Source: Chara braunii | Taxonomy: Eukaryota > Streptophyta > Charophyceae > Charales > Characeae | Direction of reading: 5' to 3' | NCBI GenBank assembly: GCA_003427395.1 | Contig: BFEA01000157.1 | Coordinates: 205,828-241,790 of the forward strand | Length of the DNA stretch: 35,963 nt | Part shown: piece by piece, positions 1-8,841 of the stretch | Layout of the letters: every line of letters starts with the position of its first letter | Position numbering within the stretch: position 1 is the first letter of the stretch | Notes under the pieces: model-generated | Databases searched by the model: none | Seen by the model: the letters and a program-made list of their open reading frames with translations, nothing else | Told to the model about the DNA's origin: nothing | Made by a program: the position numbers and the translations under genes

Positions 1-3
1 GGC

Positions 4-94
4 GGCGGAGCGTTCAAATTCAAAATCTTCGCGTCTCCCTGTCCAATGGCATCTCGCAAAGATGCAGGCCCCGCAGGAGGGCAAATCGGACAGG

Positions 95-95
<1 letters not shown>
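4..95. repeat. Direct repeat, copy 1
   Basis: A stretch of about 92 bases that recurs at 318-409 with only a few substitutions, an offset of 314 bp. Both copies run from GGCGGAGCGTTCAAATTC to GAGGGCAAATC and beyond. No credible coding sequence is visible; open frames here come from the adjoining GA tract. Confidence 0.85.

Positions 96-96
<1 letters not shown>

Positions 97-165
<69 letters not shown>
97..165. repeat. (GA)n microsatellite
   Basis: An uninterrupted GA dinucleotide run of about 34 units directly after the first copy of the 92-bp direct repeat. Its six-frame translations are Arg-Glu or Ser-Leu polymers and are not taken as genes. The second copy of the repeat lacks the run. Confidence 0.97.
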
Positions 166-169
<4 letters not shown>

Positions 170-317
170 GGAAGACGGGTTGGAACACATACCTTCGCCA
201 GATGTCAAAGTCAGGGACGTGGAAGTCGGCGAGTCGCAGCAGAAGGCGAGCGTATGAACTCCATGGCGGCAGATTGCAGCTGCAAGGGCGATACGGAGTG
301 CAACCCTGTTTTTTGGA

Positions 318-409
318 GGCGGAGCGTTCAAATTCGAAATTTTCGCGCCTCCCTGCCCAATGGCATCTCGCAAAGATGCAGGCCCCGCAGGAGGGCAAAT
401 CAGACAGGC
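318..409. repeat. Direct repeat, copy 2
   Basis: Second copy of the 4-95 repeat. The GA run is absent; the sequence continues instead into short phrases built on GGGCAAATC (again near 450 and 479), so the same module seems to have been reused. No gene is seen between here and the LINE tail at 530. Confidence 0.85.
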
Positions 410-578
410 ACCACTGACAGGGGCCTGCACGAACGTTCAGAGGCCCCAGGGGCAAATCAGAAAACCTCGGCCGTCCGAGGGCAAATCGCCAATAAACAGA
501 AATTTCAGGGGTATTTTGCAAATTTTTCCTTTTTTTTTTGAGAAGATGTCCTTTTATATTTCAAAAACGTGATTGAGT

Positions 579-603
579 CCGGGGTCGTCACAATTCAACC
601 CGG
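579..603 (-). promoter_or_regulatory. Shared LINE 3'-UTR motif (E1 copy)
   Basis: Read on the minus strand this contains CCGGGTTGAATTGTGA followed by a C/G-rich end. E3 (13848-13877), E4 (14071-14100) and, more diverged, E2 (1848-1876) carry the same motif just inside their poly(A) tails. In non-LTR elements such 3' sequences can be the RNA signal recognised by reverse transcriptase; that role here is inference. Confidence 0.6.
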
Positions 604-890
604 AAAGAACTGGAACCAAACTGGAAACCGGGTCCAGCGTTCCAAGACCACAATACTCATGATCGAGAATAGATCTCTCTAAAGCTGGAAACCTAGACCA
701 ACTTCCATTAAACCACTTTATTCTCAAACAAGGAAAATTTCTCAAAAAAACAAACTTGAAGCTCAGTAAAAGTAACCGAAACTGCAATAAATTTCCGTTT
801 CAGTCTTCAGTTCGGCTAAATCGTCCACAAAACTGTTCAAACCTTGTTGTACCAGGCAGAATGGCATGGAATGGGGAAGTCTTTTCTAGT

Positions 891-1640
891 TCAAATTGTC
901 TTTGTCACCCCCTGAAGAAGGAACAACCCCTGCACTTGAATACTGTATCGCCCATTGGTGGCCAACCCCCTAACAATGGCCTCTGTTCGAACAGCGTCGA
1001 CCAGACAACGACCATCTTGTTGAGGGTTCAGCCAATCCGCAATTACCAATTGTCCTTTATTGTCAAAATTGGCCAAGTTCTCACGAATCCACGTTCTAGA
1101 GAACCACCGACGACCTTTACCATGAGTGTCCCTGGAACGCTTCCAGTCAGCCAAAATAGACCTTTTGATATTCCTTCTAGCTTGGTGGCGCTACTGAGAA
1201 GGGCTGATTCTGTTGTTTCTGAACACCATGGCATTACGAGCCAGTCAAATTTCATGCATCACAATACCTTTGCAAAGCAATGCTATATAACCCCATCCAC
1301 TCATGAGGTTTATAGCTGGTCTTGGAAATACACCATATAAGATCCAGTCCTCTGTCCATGGGAACTCATCCCCACTCAGGTCTCCCCAGAGCCTGATCCA
1401 CCAATGCCACATCTCTTCAACCATGGGGCAGTGAATCCATAGATGATCTGAGGACTCCCAACCCCATTGATAGTGTGAGCACGAGATAGGCAAATCCATT
1501 CCTTTCGAAGCCAACCACACAACTGAGGGAGTAACCTGCATGCTCTGCAGCCAGATTAGGCTCGCAACTTTTTGCCCCGGAATTCTTGACAGCGCTTTCC
1601 ACTGAGATATCCAGTCCGGCTGGGGGACCTGTACGCCCTT
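891..1640 (-). pseudogene. ORF2 C-terminal zinc-binding remnant (E1)
   Basis: Degraded C-terminus of a LINE ORF2 protein, the zf-RVT-like region after the reverse transcriptase. The minus strand reads QKVASLIWLQSMQ, then a Cys/His cluster ending SDHLWIHCP, then a Trp-rich stretch with WGYIALLCKGIV. It lines up with E3 (13.0-13.4 kb) and E4 (14.5-15.1 kb). The second Cys of the cluster (CSWC in E3) is Tyr here. The reading jumps frame at about 1250 and again at about 1150, ending near ADWLNPQQDG, so no functional protein is made. An apparent longer upstream ORF is only read-through of the E2 poly(A) tail as a Lys run. Confidence 0.75.
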
Positions 1641-1742
1641 CTTTCGTTTGAATCTCCTCGTAGCCAAGCTAGAAGGTGGGGGCTTAGATGCACGCCCGTG
1701 TCTGACCCCTGCCTTGAAGTGTCTTTTCTCTCCTATGGGACT

Positions 1743-1778
1743 AAGGGCCTCGCGACCCTCGCCACACCACTCTTGAAA
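1743..1778. repeat. Inverted-repeat end, left
   Basis: The sequence GGGCCTCGC...CTCGCCACACCACTCTTGAAAC appears in inverted orientation at about 4997-5037 (TTTTCAAGAGTGGTGTGGCG followed by AGGCCCTA). With E2 removed, the two ends would bracket an element of roughly 420 bp, resembling a short non-autonomous DNA transposon (MITE). A TA dinucleotide adjoins both outer ends. Confidence 0.5.
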
Positions 1779-1780
1779 CG

Positions 1781-1819
<39 letters not shown>

Positions 1820-1847
1820 TGTGTTTAATCTTAAATGTCATGAAGCA

Positions 1848-1876
1848 GAGGCCAGGGACCTCACAATTCTACTGGG
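1848..1876 (-). promoter_or_regulatory. Shared LINE 3'-UTR motif (E2 copy, diverged)
   Basis: The minus strand contains GAATTGTGAGGTCCCTGGCC, matching the core of the motif found at the 3' ends of E1, E3 and E4. The E2 copy is the most diverged at its 5' side. Confidence 0.5.
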
Positions 1877-2186
1877 GGTGCTGGAAAACCGGTCCAACGT
1901 CCTTTTCGGGTAACCAATCTGGAAAACAGGTCCAGAGTCCTTAGAAAGAAAACAGACTACCGGCTGGAAACCAGGTTCAACGTCCTTCTTGAAGGAATAG
2001 TTCTATAGGCTTGGGCAAGTCCTTGCAGAGTCAGACAAAGAACACCCCTCTTGACAGTCTATTGACTATCCCTGATCGAGCTTTTAACAAAAGGGTTAGA
2101 ATTCCGGTTGTCGCTACTTCTAAAAGGACTTGCTTTCAAATAACAGATTGTTCATCCCACAACAGTCTGGAAAAGTACACTTGGCC

Positions 2187-2735
2187 TTAAGCCAGTGATC
2201 CTGCCCATGTAAAGGGTTGTTCCCACAATCTGAGACTCTTTTTCTTCCTTAGCTCTGCTAATATTAGCAAGCGAACCGAATACCAAAATTGGTTCCTGAT
2301 AACAGTCTGAGAGGAAGGTTTGGAGTAAAATCTTCTATCCCTACGTGCTAGCCAAAAAATCCAGAAGGCTATCGCACAGAATTTGTAGGCCACAACCTTA
2401 CCTTTCATTATTGTAGTAACCCCAGAGATCACAAAGTCTTGAGTCCATAAGTTAGAATCCTCGTAAGCTCTAAACCATGTGTCTTGTAACCATTCCCAGA
2501 AGCCTCTGGCCACCACACATTCCCACCATAGGTGTGCAGAGGATTCCACTTTTGGGTAGGGGCAATGGTCACAGAAGATACTTACCAACATGCCCTTTTC
2601 TGAACACCATTCTGCAGTGTGCACACATGAATGCATATGCATCCACTGCAGCCCTCCCATCTTGAGCTCTGTGATACCTGCGATCATCTTGCAATAGAAA
2701 GGTAACCACTTATCCACAAATGTTAAAAAAAGCAT
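2187..2735 (-). pseudogene. ORF2 C-terminal zinc-binding domain (E2)
   Basis: C-terminal part of the E2 reverse-transcriptase protein. It contains the Cys/His cluster of zf-RVT-type domains, CDHC followed by SAHLWWEC (CX2C...HX4C), and a Trp-rich C-terminus. This domain follows RT in many plant LINEs and is thought to bind nucleic acid. The apparent Met start lies inside the protein; sequence upstream continues in another frame (2710-3669), so a frameshift falls near 2710-2735. The cluster itself looks intact. Confidence 0.75.
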
Positions 2736-3669
2736 AGCGTTGATTCCACGATAAGCATGATTGTGCTTTCAGAGAGGGGGCTTTCGAATGTAGCTTGTAT
2801 CCCAATTTTGGTCTGTAGTCACTGATTGAAATTTTGGTGGGTGTTGACACCTCGGAATCCAATGCCCATCCCATCTCAGATGAATCTGGTATGTTGTCCT
2901 CCAATTGTGTTGCCTGACCGAGAACTTGGGCCACCCAAGTCCCTTCTTGAGTGAGGAAAGAGACTACTCTTATAGGCTTGCCCATCCTGCAGCTGGGTAT
3001 GAGAATGATGTCCCTTTTAACAAAATTTGGTGGCAACTCCTTGATCCAGACCTCTGCTTCCAGACCATTTTCGGCCTTTGAGTCTGTGATATGCAGTATT
3101 CGTTCGACTGATTGAGAATCCGACCACCAAATGTCCTCTAGCCAGTCCTCACTTTCAGTTCTCAGGAGTTCAAACCATCCTTGGGGAACAGCCGAGATCA
3201 ATGCCTTCAAATGTGTAGGTATCCCTCGAAGGCCTCTGAGTTTATGCTTAAGGACTTCTGCAATCCTCCACTCTCTCCGGTTCCGGTCCCAAATGTGTTC
3301 CACTTTCCATATGCCCTTCTGGAGCCATTTGCATCCGAAGTTACCTTTCCGTGAGGAGACACTGAAAACCGCCCCTAGCTCCCCTCGGATTGCAGGATTC
3401 TCAAAGGGGGGCATTGAGAGAACCCTTTCGGCTGATGTACATTCCTTGATCGTGGTCGGATGCATTCTGGACCATGCTTTGAGTATTGGGCCCCAGGTAG
3501 GAGAGTTATTATTCTTGACAAGTGAGGGGAGAAACATGCAATCCCATAATGTTGAGTTGTCGGATAACGACCATTCGGTAGAGAGGATGGAGATGGCTAA
3601 CTGAATCCAAGGAGTGTCAATTGGAAGCGTCAGTAGTCTAGTAACCCATTTCGTTAGTAATGCTCTGTT
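2710..3669 (-). pseudogene. ORF2 region between RT and zinc domain (E2)
   Basis: Open minus-strand frame joining the RT palm/thumb to the C-terminal zinc domain. The upstream side reads IIDPEILNRALLTKWV, matching the GGLGILDP...NLALLAKW block of E3 and E4. The rest (W-rich, with WLQKGIWKVEHIW) has no named domain that I recognise. A frameshift near 3670-3690 separates it from the RT frame. Confidence 0.7.
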
Positions 3670-4630
3670 CAGGATCTCGGGGTCAATGATCCCAAGTCCC
3701 CATCGTTCTTCTTCTCAATAATTTTCCACCATGCTATTTTGGATATGCATGAGGACACTTCTGAGTCTCCTTTCCAGATGAATCTAGAGATAAGTTGACG
3801 GATCAGCTGAGCTGAGGATTGAGATAACTCTCTAAACGAAAGGATGTACCAGATTGTAGAAAGTATCGAAACGTTAGTCACCATTGCTCGACCAAACAGC
3901 GATAAGAAGTTTTTCTTGGACCAATATGCACATGAGTTCCTGATTCTTTCTTCTATAATGGCATCCTGTGATTTTGAACAGTCTGAGAAAGATATTAGGA
4001 TACCTAAGTATCTCTCTAAGTCTGTGTTTGGGAGAACTTTGATGCCCCAGTCGATTGCCAATAGGCTACCGTCTGGGGTCATCGCGACAAATTTATGCCA
4101 GTTGACCTTCATCTCGGATGCTGCCTCGTATATCGTGAGGCATTGTCTTAACGGTTGAAGAGATTCCACAGAGTTCTCTGAAACTGTTGAGAAATCGGCT
4201 GCAAGCGCAGACACTTTGAGCTCGAAGGATCTAGATACTCAGAGACCTTTGTATGATTGGTGTGATCTGACCCATATTCAACAAGACTTCCATCTGGATG
4301 ACAAAGAGGGAGGGGGCTAGGGGGCATCCCTGCCTCAATGATCTTGATACTGTGAAAGGGTCTGAGATAAACCCATTGACCAGAACTCTGCCTTGGGAAC
4401 CACTATACAGAGATTTGAACCAGGTAATAAAGTTTGAACCAAATCCTACCCGGTTCATGGTTTCTTGGACAAAGTCCCAGTTAACCCTGTCATAAGCCTT
4501 TTCAAAATCGATCAATGTTACTGTTGAATTAGATCCATTGGTTTTAATTAATTATAGTGTTTGGGAGATGGTCATTACATTGTCCAATACCTGTATACCT
4601 GGTATGAATCCTGACTGGTCCGGTGCAACA
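3669..4630 (-). pseudogene. Reverse transcriptase remnant (E2)
   Basis: RT domain of E2. Visible blocks are the fingers segment APDQSGFIPG (about 4600), motif A as LIDFEKAYDRVNWDF (about 4480-4515), motif B as SLRQGCPLAPSLFV (about 4330), motif C as SALAADFST (about 4200), and FLSLFGRAM of the thumb. The motif C sequence is AAD where E3 and E4 have ADD, so one of the two catalytic aspartates is replaced by alanine. There is also an in-frame stop upstream of motif A (after ISQTL) and a frameshift near 4215-4240. The enzyme cannot be active. Confidence 0.85.
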
Positions 4631-4655
4631 AGCTTGGTCATAACGGGGAAATTTT

Positions 4656-5009
4656 TCAAGAGCCGTCAGACATTCTCAAGAGTTGGGTCTTCAAGAGTTT
4701 TCGGTCCCTCGCCACACAGCACTCTCGAAAGGGCAATGGTGTTAGACAGAGGATGAAAAACGACACTCATACAACTTTGTTTTTTTCGAATGGAGTCAGG
4801 ATAACGACTTGACAACTCTTGAAAATCGAAAGTCCCTCCAGGGTTCGGGCAAGGACGCTTGGAAACGCACGAGTTGCAGGCTGGAGTTTCCCATCTTTCA
4901 AGAGCTGCTCTTGAAACGGTTTCAAGAGCCACTCTGACAACTCTTGACTGCCCCGAGTGTCAAAAGGTTGTGTGGCGTGCAACAACTCTTGAAAAAAAGT
5001 TTTCAAGAG
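4656..5009. repeat. Cluster of TCAAGAG / CTCTTGA motifs
   Basis: The heptamer occurs about ten times in 354 bp, on both strands: TCAAGAG at 4656, 4676, 4691, 4898, 4922 and 5003; CTCTTGA at 4816, 4908, 4941 and 4986. The last two form an inverted pair (CTCTTGAAAA / TTTTCAAGAG). A further copy lies at 1770 on the other side of E2. I see no coding sequence; it looks like the body of the short inverted-repeat element. Confidence 0.7.
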
Positions 5010-5037
5010 TGGTGTGGCGAGGCCCTATGAGGCTCGC
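4997..5037. repeat. Inverted-repeat end, right
   Basis: Inverted partner of 1743-1778. GTGGTGTGGCGAGGCCCTA is followed by a second GCTCGCCACAC. Related GCCACACAG phrases occur at about 4709 and, across the E3 insertion, at about 13956, so the pre-insertion locus was already repetitive. Confidence 0.5.
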
Positions 5038-5066
5038 CACACAGGCTGTAAAAAACCCGGTTTTCG

Positions 5067-5081
5067 ACAATTTTGCATAGC
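5067..5081. repeat. Target-site duplication of E3, 5' copy
   Basis: ACAATTTTGCATAGC, identical to 13943-13957 immediately after the E3 poly(A) tail. A 15-bp duplication is normal for target-primed reverse transcription and fixes the outer limits of E3. Confidence 0.85.
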
Positions 5082-5087
5082 GGCCAT

Positions 5088-5104
5088 GCGCTAAATTTTA
5101 GCGC
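5088..5104. repeat. Hairpin, 8-bp perfect stem
   Basis: GCGCTAAA, one T, then TTTAGCGC, seven bases inside the E3 5' end. The surrounding GCCATGC (5083-5089) could alternatively pair with GCGTGGC at 5112-5118. Confidence 0.8.
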
Positions 5105-5129
5105 TAAGCCGGCGTGGCGCTTCGTCTTC

Positions 5130-5180
5130 GGTAATCCCGAGGCCAAAGAGCCACACGCCTTCACACATCGGCGGATTACC
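5130..5180. repeat. Stem GGTAATCC / GGATTACC
   Basis: A perfect 8-bp stem: 5130-5137 pairs with 5173-5180, enclosing a 35-nt loop. It is followed at once by the hairpin at 5190-5211, so the first 130 nt of the E3 RNA are likely to be compactly folded. Confidence 0.65.
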
Positions 5181-5189
5181 GTGGTGAGT

Positions 5190-5211
5190 GCCCCCGTGGA
5201 ATATCGGGGGC
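5190..5211. repeat. Hairpin, 7-bp perfect GC stem
   Basis: GCCCCCG, loop TGGAATAT, CGGGGGC. All seven pairs are G-C. Confidence 0.8.
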
Positions 5212-5694
5212 CCGTGAAGGTCTTCTCCCCATGCCTCTCTGTGACCAGCGTCAGGCGACGAGCGGGATGGATGGAATTCGACTGTGAACTGGTGAGAACA
5301 GGTAGAGTGTCGTGGATAGGTGTGCTTGTCAAGAACTACAGATCGAAGACCAAGTGAAGGGGGACTGGACTCCAGAGGGTTGGAGCGTATCTCCTCCACC
5401 CGCAGGTATTGCTCATCCATAAGCTGAGTCTTCTGGGAAGGAACACAAACGTTGCCCTATTTATGGATGCCCGATTCCTATGCTCTTTTAGTTAGGAACA
5501 GGGAATTCGTGAAAACCTCACAATCGGAGAAAACCTAACATTTCTTATGGAATGAAAAAGTAAAAGTCAAACTGTTATTTTTTACACAAAAAGAGGGCGT
5601 TTTTAATCGTTTTGCGATAAAGGAGGCAAAAAATCATGTGAAAAGTCTAGCGTTCCTCAAAATGTGCAAGAAAACCCTTCCTTGCAAAATGTTT

Positions 5695-6182
5695 TTATAT
5701 GACTATAAGTCATTCTCAGTAGATTGGCAAAAAAATAGAGTTCAAACAGGGTAATTTTTAAGGATGACAAGGTAAACTTGAAAGATGTAAAAAAAAACGT
5801 GTTTTGGTGAATACTCATTTATAGGACTATAAGTCAGTTTCCGCAGTTAGGTAAAGCCAAGCTCTGCACAAAATAATTTATAGGACTATAAATCACTTTT
5901 GAACTCAACAATAAAACCCTTATCAAAAAATAAATGTCATTTAAAATAAGAATACAAACAACTTTTGCCGAGGGGACACCTTGAAATTCTTAGTCAAACA
6001 CGAGTTTAAAATAAAAATATAGGGAAAAAAATTAAAACAAATAATAAAAAATAACATATTCGCCCATGTATGGGAAACCATGTTCAAGCGAACGTATTCA
6101 CGAACATGAGAATATCTTTGCGCATTCGGAAAACCCCCGAATAAATTCATCGTGCTACACATCTTATAGGACTATAAACACA
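5695..6182. repeat. Four dispersed TATAGGACTATA-type repeats
   Basis: The unit is close to TTTATAGGACTATAAGTCA, found at 5695-5712 (as TTATATGACTATAAGTCA), 5818-5837, 5877-5896 and 6163-6182. In three of the four copies the core is a perfect palindrome (TATAG, GA, CTATA). They lie in the AT-rich part of the E3 5' UTR, about 0.35-0.8 kb before ORF1. Regulatory use is possible but unproven. Confidence 0.75.
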
Positions 6183-6395
6183 ATTTTTTTGGATAACAAA
6201 AAATCAGAATATTTCAATTCTTGAACCTACGGTGCTTCACCAGGTCGTGATTTTCTATGAAAAAACCCATTTTTTTCCTCGCCCCCTCCAGTAGTTCTGA
6301 AAATTTAATTTTTTTTTTTTTTTTTAATGTTTCACTTCACGTAGAATTTTGTTCCAGGAGGAGACCTGAAAAACGTACTATCATAATCTTGAATA

Positions 6396-6442
6396 GATTT
6401 CGTGCAAACCTAACAATTTGTTTTGTTAGGTTTCCACGAATC
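6396..6442. repeat. Imperfect inverted repeat (about 20-bp arms)
   Basis: Left arm 6396-6416 and right arm 6423-6442 share AAACCTAACAA / TTGTTAGGTTT as a perfect core and extend outward with one mismatch and one bulge. It sits 76 bp before the ORF1 ATG. A related AAAACCTAACA occurs at about 5532. Confidence 0.65.
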
Positions 6443-6517
6443 CTATGTTTAGGAAGGATTACGTCCATAGACAAGGCACTTATTCAACTAGGTTAGGTCA
6501 GATTCACGACTGATAGT

Positions 6518-7617
6518 ATGACCTTGTCATCCAGTTCCTCGTCCATAGCAGACGAGGAAAAGTTAGGAATAAAGGGTATTCTAAGTCAATGCTTTAACGA
6601 TGGGATCCTACCAGCAAAACTAGCACCAAGGGAGGTGGAAACTGGTCCAGACTTTGTCCGTGTAATCGTAAACCAGGAGTATTATAAAATTCAAGCGGAA
6701 TGGTTGAATACCCATGCAGTCTCAATTTTCTTCAGGGAAGAATCGTCCTCCTTGTCCCCTTCAGTCAAGGAATGGCTGGTCCGAATCTTCGAAAACGGAT
6801 GGGCCACGTCCCGTCAGTTTGCTTCTGGTCGCTTATTTCGAAACGAAGGACGAAACCTTGCTACCTATGTAGCTCCGACAGAGGAGATAGCTACGTGGAT
6901 GCTGCGAATGAGACATTCCGAGGCGGAGTTGGAGGGAAAAAAGTTCTCCCTCCACTTCAAGGGTTGGATGACCGAACAGGAATTGAATGATTGGAGAGAA
7001 ATCTTACGATATAATTTTTTCTGGATCAGATGTCAACAGGTCCCCATCTCGGCCCTCCCCCTTTTGTTGGGTGCGGTGGAGGATGCCTATGGGTGCGAAT
7101 TAAGAAATATTCGACATACTCAGATAGAAAATCCCCAAGCTTACTGAATGTTCGATTTGACCTCCCGTCTGTTGCGAGACTGAACTATAAGAGATATCTG
7201 ATAGTGGACTTGCGGAATCACGGGGAGGCGCAAATTGAAGTGGTCTGTGCTGCCACTCCGTGGTGCTCAGACTACAGACGACACTTCCACTCAGAAGGAG
7301 ACGAGGAGTGCCCAGTCAAACGTCGTAAGTCATACGCGACGACGTTCAAAGATAATAAAGGTCCAGACCCAACTGCGAAGGACGGAGATGAGAATGGAAG
7401 GGAAAATCGGAAGAATGGGCCTCGGACTCCAAAGGGAGGGGATGGGGAGGGGAGAGGGGGAGGGGGAGAGGGGACAGGGGAAGACGGAGGCGAGGGCGGG
7501 AAGGGGAAAGGGAAGGGAGGTGGGGGCGGAGGCGAAGGTGATGGGGAAACAGGGGGAGGGGGAGGGGGGCTGAAGAACAGAAGGACGGGGAAGAGGACAA
7601 GTCGGAGGATAGCATGA
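6518..7617 (+). pseudogene. LINE ORF1, N-terminal RNA-binding domain and knuckle (E3)
   Basis: N-terminal half of the E3 ORF1 protein, starting at ATG 6518. The first 209 residues match the corresponding part of E5 ORF1 (shared pattern: LxxCxxDGxxP, VxVNxExxxI, FREE/DEA, RIFENGW / RAYERGW, FxxKxWMTxxE). This layout resembles the DUF4283-type domain of plant LINE ORF1 proteins. A frameshift near 7130-7147 moves the reading to the 7030-7617 frame, which continues through LLNVRFDLPSVARLN into a damaged zinc knuckle: E5 has CVNCNWYFHTEDQC, but here the second Cys is Tyr (CSDY...H...C, about 7262-7310). It ends in a Gly/Glu/Lys-rich tract. The likely role is RNA binding in the retrotransposition RNP. 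Confidence 0.8.
7425..7575 (+). repeat. G-rich polypurine tract with quadruplex-type runs
   Basis: Many runs of 4-6 G separated by 1-4 bases on the sense strand (for example GGGGATGGGGAGGGG near 7438). This satisfies the usual pattern for an intramolecular G-quadruplex in RNA or DNA. It encodes the Gly-rich part of ORF1. Confidence 0.75.
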
Positions 7618-8250
7618 GTGCAAGGAATACACTAAGGGAGAAAGTAAAGATGCCCAGCTCGGAGCAAAAGGATGAGAAAGTGGAGGATGAGAAGAACATG
7701 GAAATTAATGGGTTGGATAACTCGGGGAAGAGGGGGGAGACCTCCAAAAAAGAGGAAAAGGAAGAAGGGAAGCTCGAAGGATCAGGAGATGATAGTATGG
7801 GGTCATCTGACAGTGAAGACTCAAACTACTCACTGTCGGAGATGGAAGAAGAAGAATCAGAAACAGTGGGATCTGAGTCAGAATCAGAATTAGGTGTGGG
7901 GGAGAAGCAGAGGACAGCTTGGGAGCGGGAGGATGGGGGACCCCCCTCTCAATCTCCTAGTTCGACGCTACTTACCATAATGAAGCATATGGGAGGGAGG
8001 ATTCCCCAGGGCTAGTACTAAAGAGTGGAATAAAGGGGGAGCAAGACGACAGTAAGCCTCCGGGCTCCCCCTCCCAAGAGAAGTACACACCCTCGAAGAG
8101 GCCCTCAAGGGACTCTTCGGAAGATGAATTTGTAGACTGTCGAGAAATTATCTCCACCTCGGATAAAGAAGAGAGATGGACTCCGATGGGTCTGAGGCCG
8201 AGTTTGAGCATTTCAGGTCAAAAGAAGATCACAAAAAAAAATATGGAGGG
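7614..8250 (+). pseudogene. LINE ORF1, acidic low-complexity linker (E3)
   Basis: Glu/Ser/Lys-rich segment (EEKEEGKLEGS, DSEDSNYSLSEMEEEE). It lies between the knuckle and the C-terminal domain of ORF1, where E5 has an SR-rich stretch. It is in a different frame from both neighbours and has a stop at 8013-8015, so it is a broken linker rather than a separate gene. The + strand is very purine-rich throughout. Confidence 0.55.
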
Positions 8251-8841
8251 GCTTGGGGCGGGTTTTGGCTCTCCTGCGAAAAAAAACAAGAAAGTCGGAT
8301 GCTTGCAACGCCTCTCAGAAAGAACCTGAATTTACTCAAATAAAGGTCCAGGAGCGCAAACCTAGAGGGGCTAGACAGTCCCTCTGCTCAGGGCAGCCAA
8401 TGAAAACGCTGTCAAGAGAAGAAGGACAGGCTGGGTCACTCAAAGTACTCCGAGTCATCCCAATTGTCTGCACCTTGACACCGCAAGGAGCGATGTTCCT
8501 AACAAAAGTGAATCAAGATGAGTCGCTATCTATCCCCATGATACCCGTTAAGAACCCCCCTTCGGTATATCAAGCAAAGGAAATTTCAGAGAACCAGGTG
8601 TTGAGAAATGCCTGCTCGGTCGCCTTGCTACCTATGCCAAAGAGGGGGAGACACATCCCAGTGTCAAATAAAGGGGAAAAGCAAATCTGGCACATCTCTT
8701 TTTGGGCAGTTCAGGGATTGAGAGAAATTCATAAATGGAGGGAACAACAAGTCTACTGGCTGCCTTTGGCCCACCTGCTAGACACAAGCAATGACACGCT
8801 GTCGGACATTCAAGTGTCTGACCTTTTTTCAGCTCTGCAAC

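Larger units (their letters stand above)
530..1744 (-). mobile_element. LINE E1, 5'-truncated 3' remnant
   Basis: Non-LTR retrotransposon fragment on the minus strand. The 3' end is the T run at 530-539 (a poly(A) tail read in reverse). Next comes a 3' UTR carrying the shared motif at 579-603 and a CTGGAAACCGGGTCCAGCG phrase at 621-639. The broken C-terminal zinc-binding part of ORF2 lies at about 891-1640. Homology to E3 and E4 fades above about 1640, so the element lacks EN, RT and ORF1. The 5' boundary is approximate because it abuts the inverted-repeat element near 1743. No TSD was found. Confidence 0.8.
1785..4665 (-). mobile_element. LINE E2, 5'-truncated
   Basis: Minus-strand non-LTR retrotransposon with a 3' tail of about 28 T (1785-1812), the shared 3' motif at 1848-1876, and three repeats of a CTGGAAA...GGTCCA phrase at 1881-1902, 1919-1940 and 1964-1985. 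ORF2 is readable in pieces from the fingers of the RT (about 4660) to the zinc-binding end (2187). EN and ORF1 are missing, so it is a typical 5'-truncated insertion. Its protein is clearly diverged from E3/E4, so it belongs to another subfamily. It sits inside the CTCTTGA-rich inverted-repeat element. Confidence 0.85.
5082..6517 (+). other. E3 5' UTR
   Basis: No credible ORF. The first 350 bp are GC-rich and full of perfect hairpins; the remaining 1.1 kb (about 5460-6500) is AT-rich, with four TATAGGACTATA-type repeats, a T17 run (6309-6325) and a 20-bp imperfect inverted repeat (6396-6442). By analogy with other LINEs the internal promoter should lie here; no specific element could be identified. 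Confidence 0.6.

Noticed and set aside
20-541. Long frames through the GA run
   Set aside because: Arg-Glu or Ser-Leu polymers; a dinucleotide repeat is open in several frames by nature.
5083-5211. Firm call of an HDV-like ribozyme at the E3 5' end
   Set aside because: A P1-like pairing exists but the nested P2/P4 arrangement could not be fitted by eye; kept only as a structured-RNA finding.
5073-5420. Frames of about 94-109 codons on both strands at the E3 5' end
   Set aside because: No domain, weak start codons, and the position is the structured 5' UTR of a LINE.
7330-7747. Minus-strand Pro/Ser/Leu-rich frames
   Set aside because: Antisense shadows of the Gly/Glu-rich ORF1 tract of E3.
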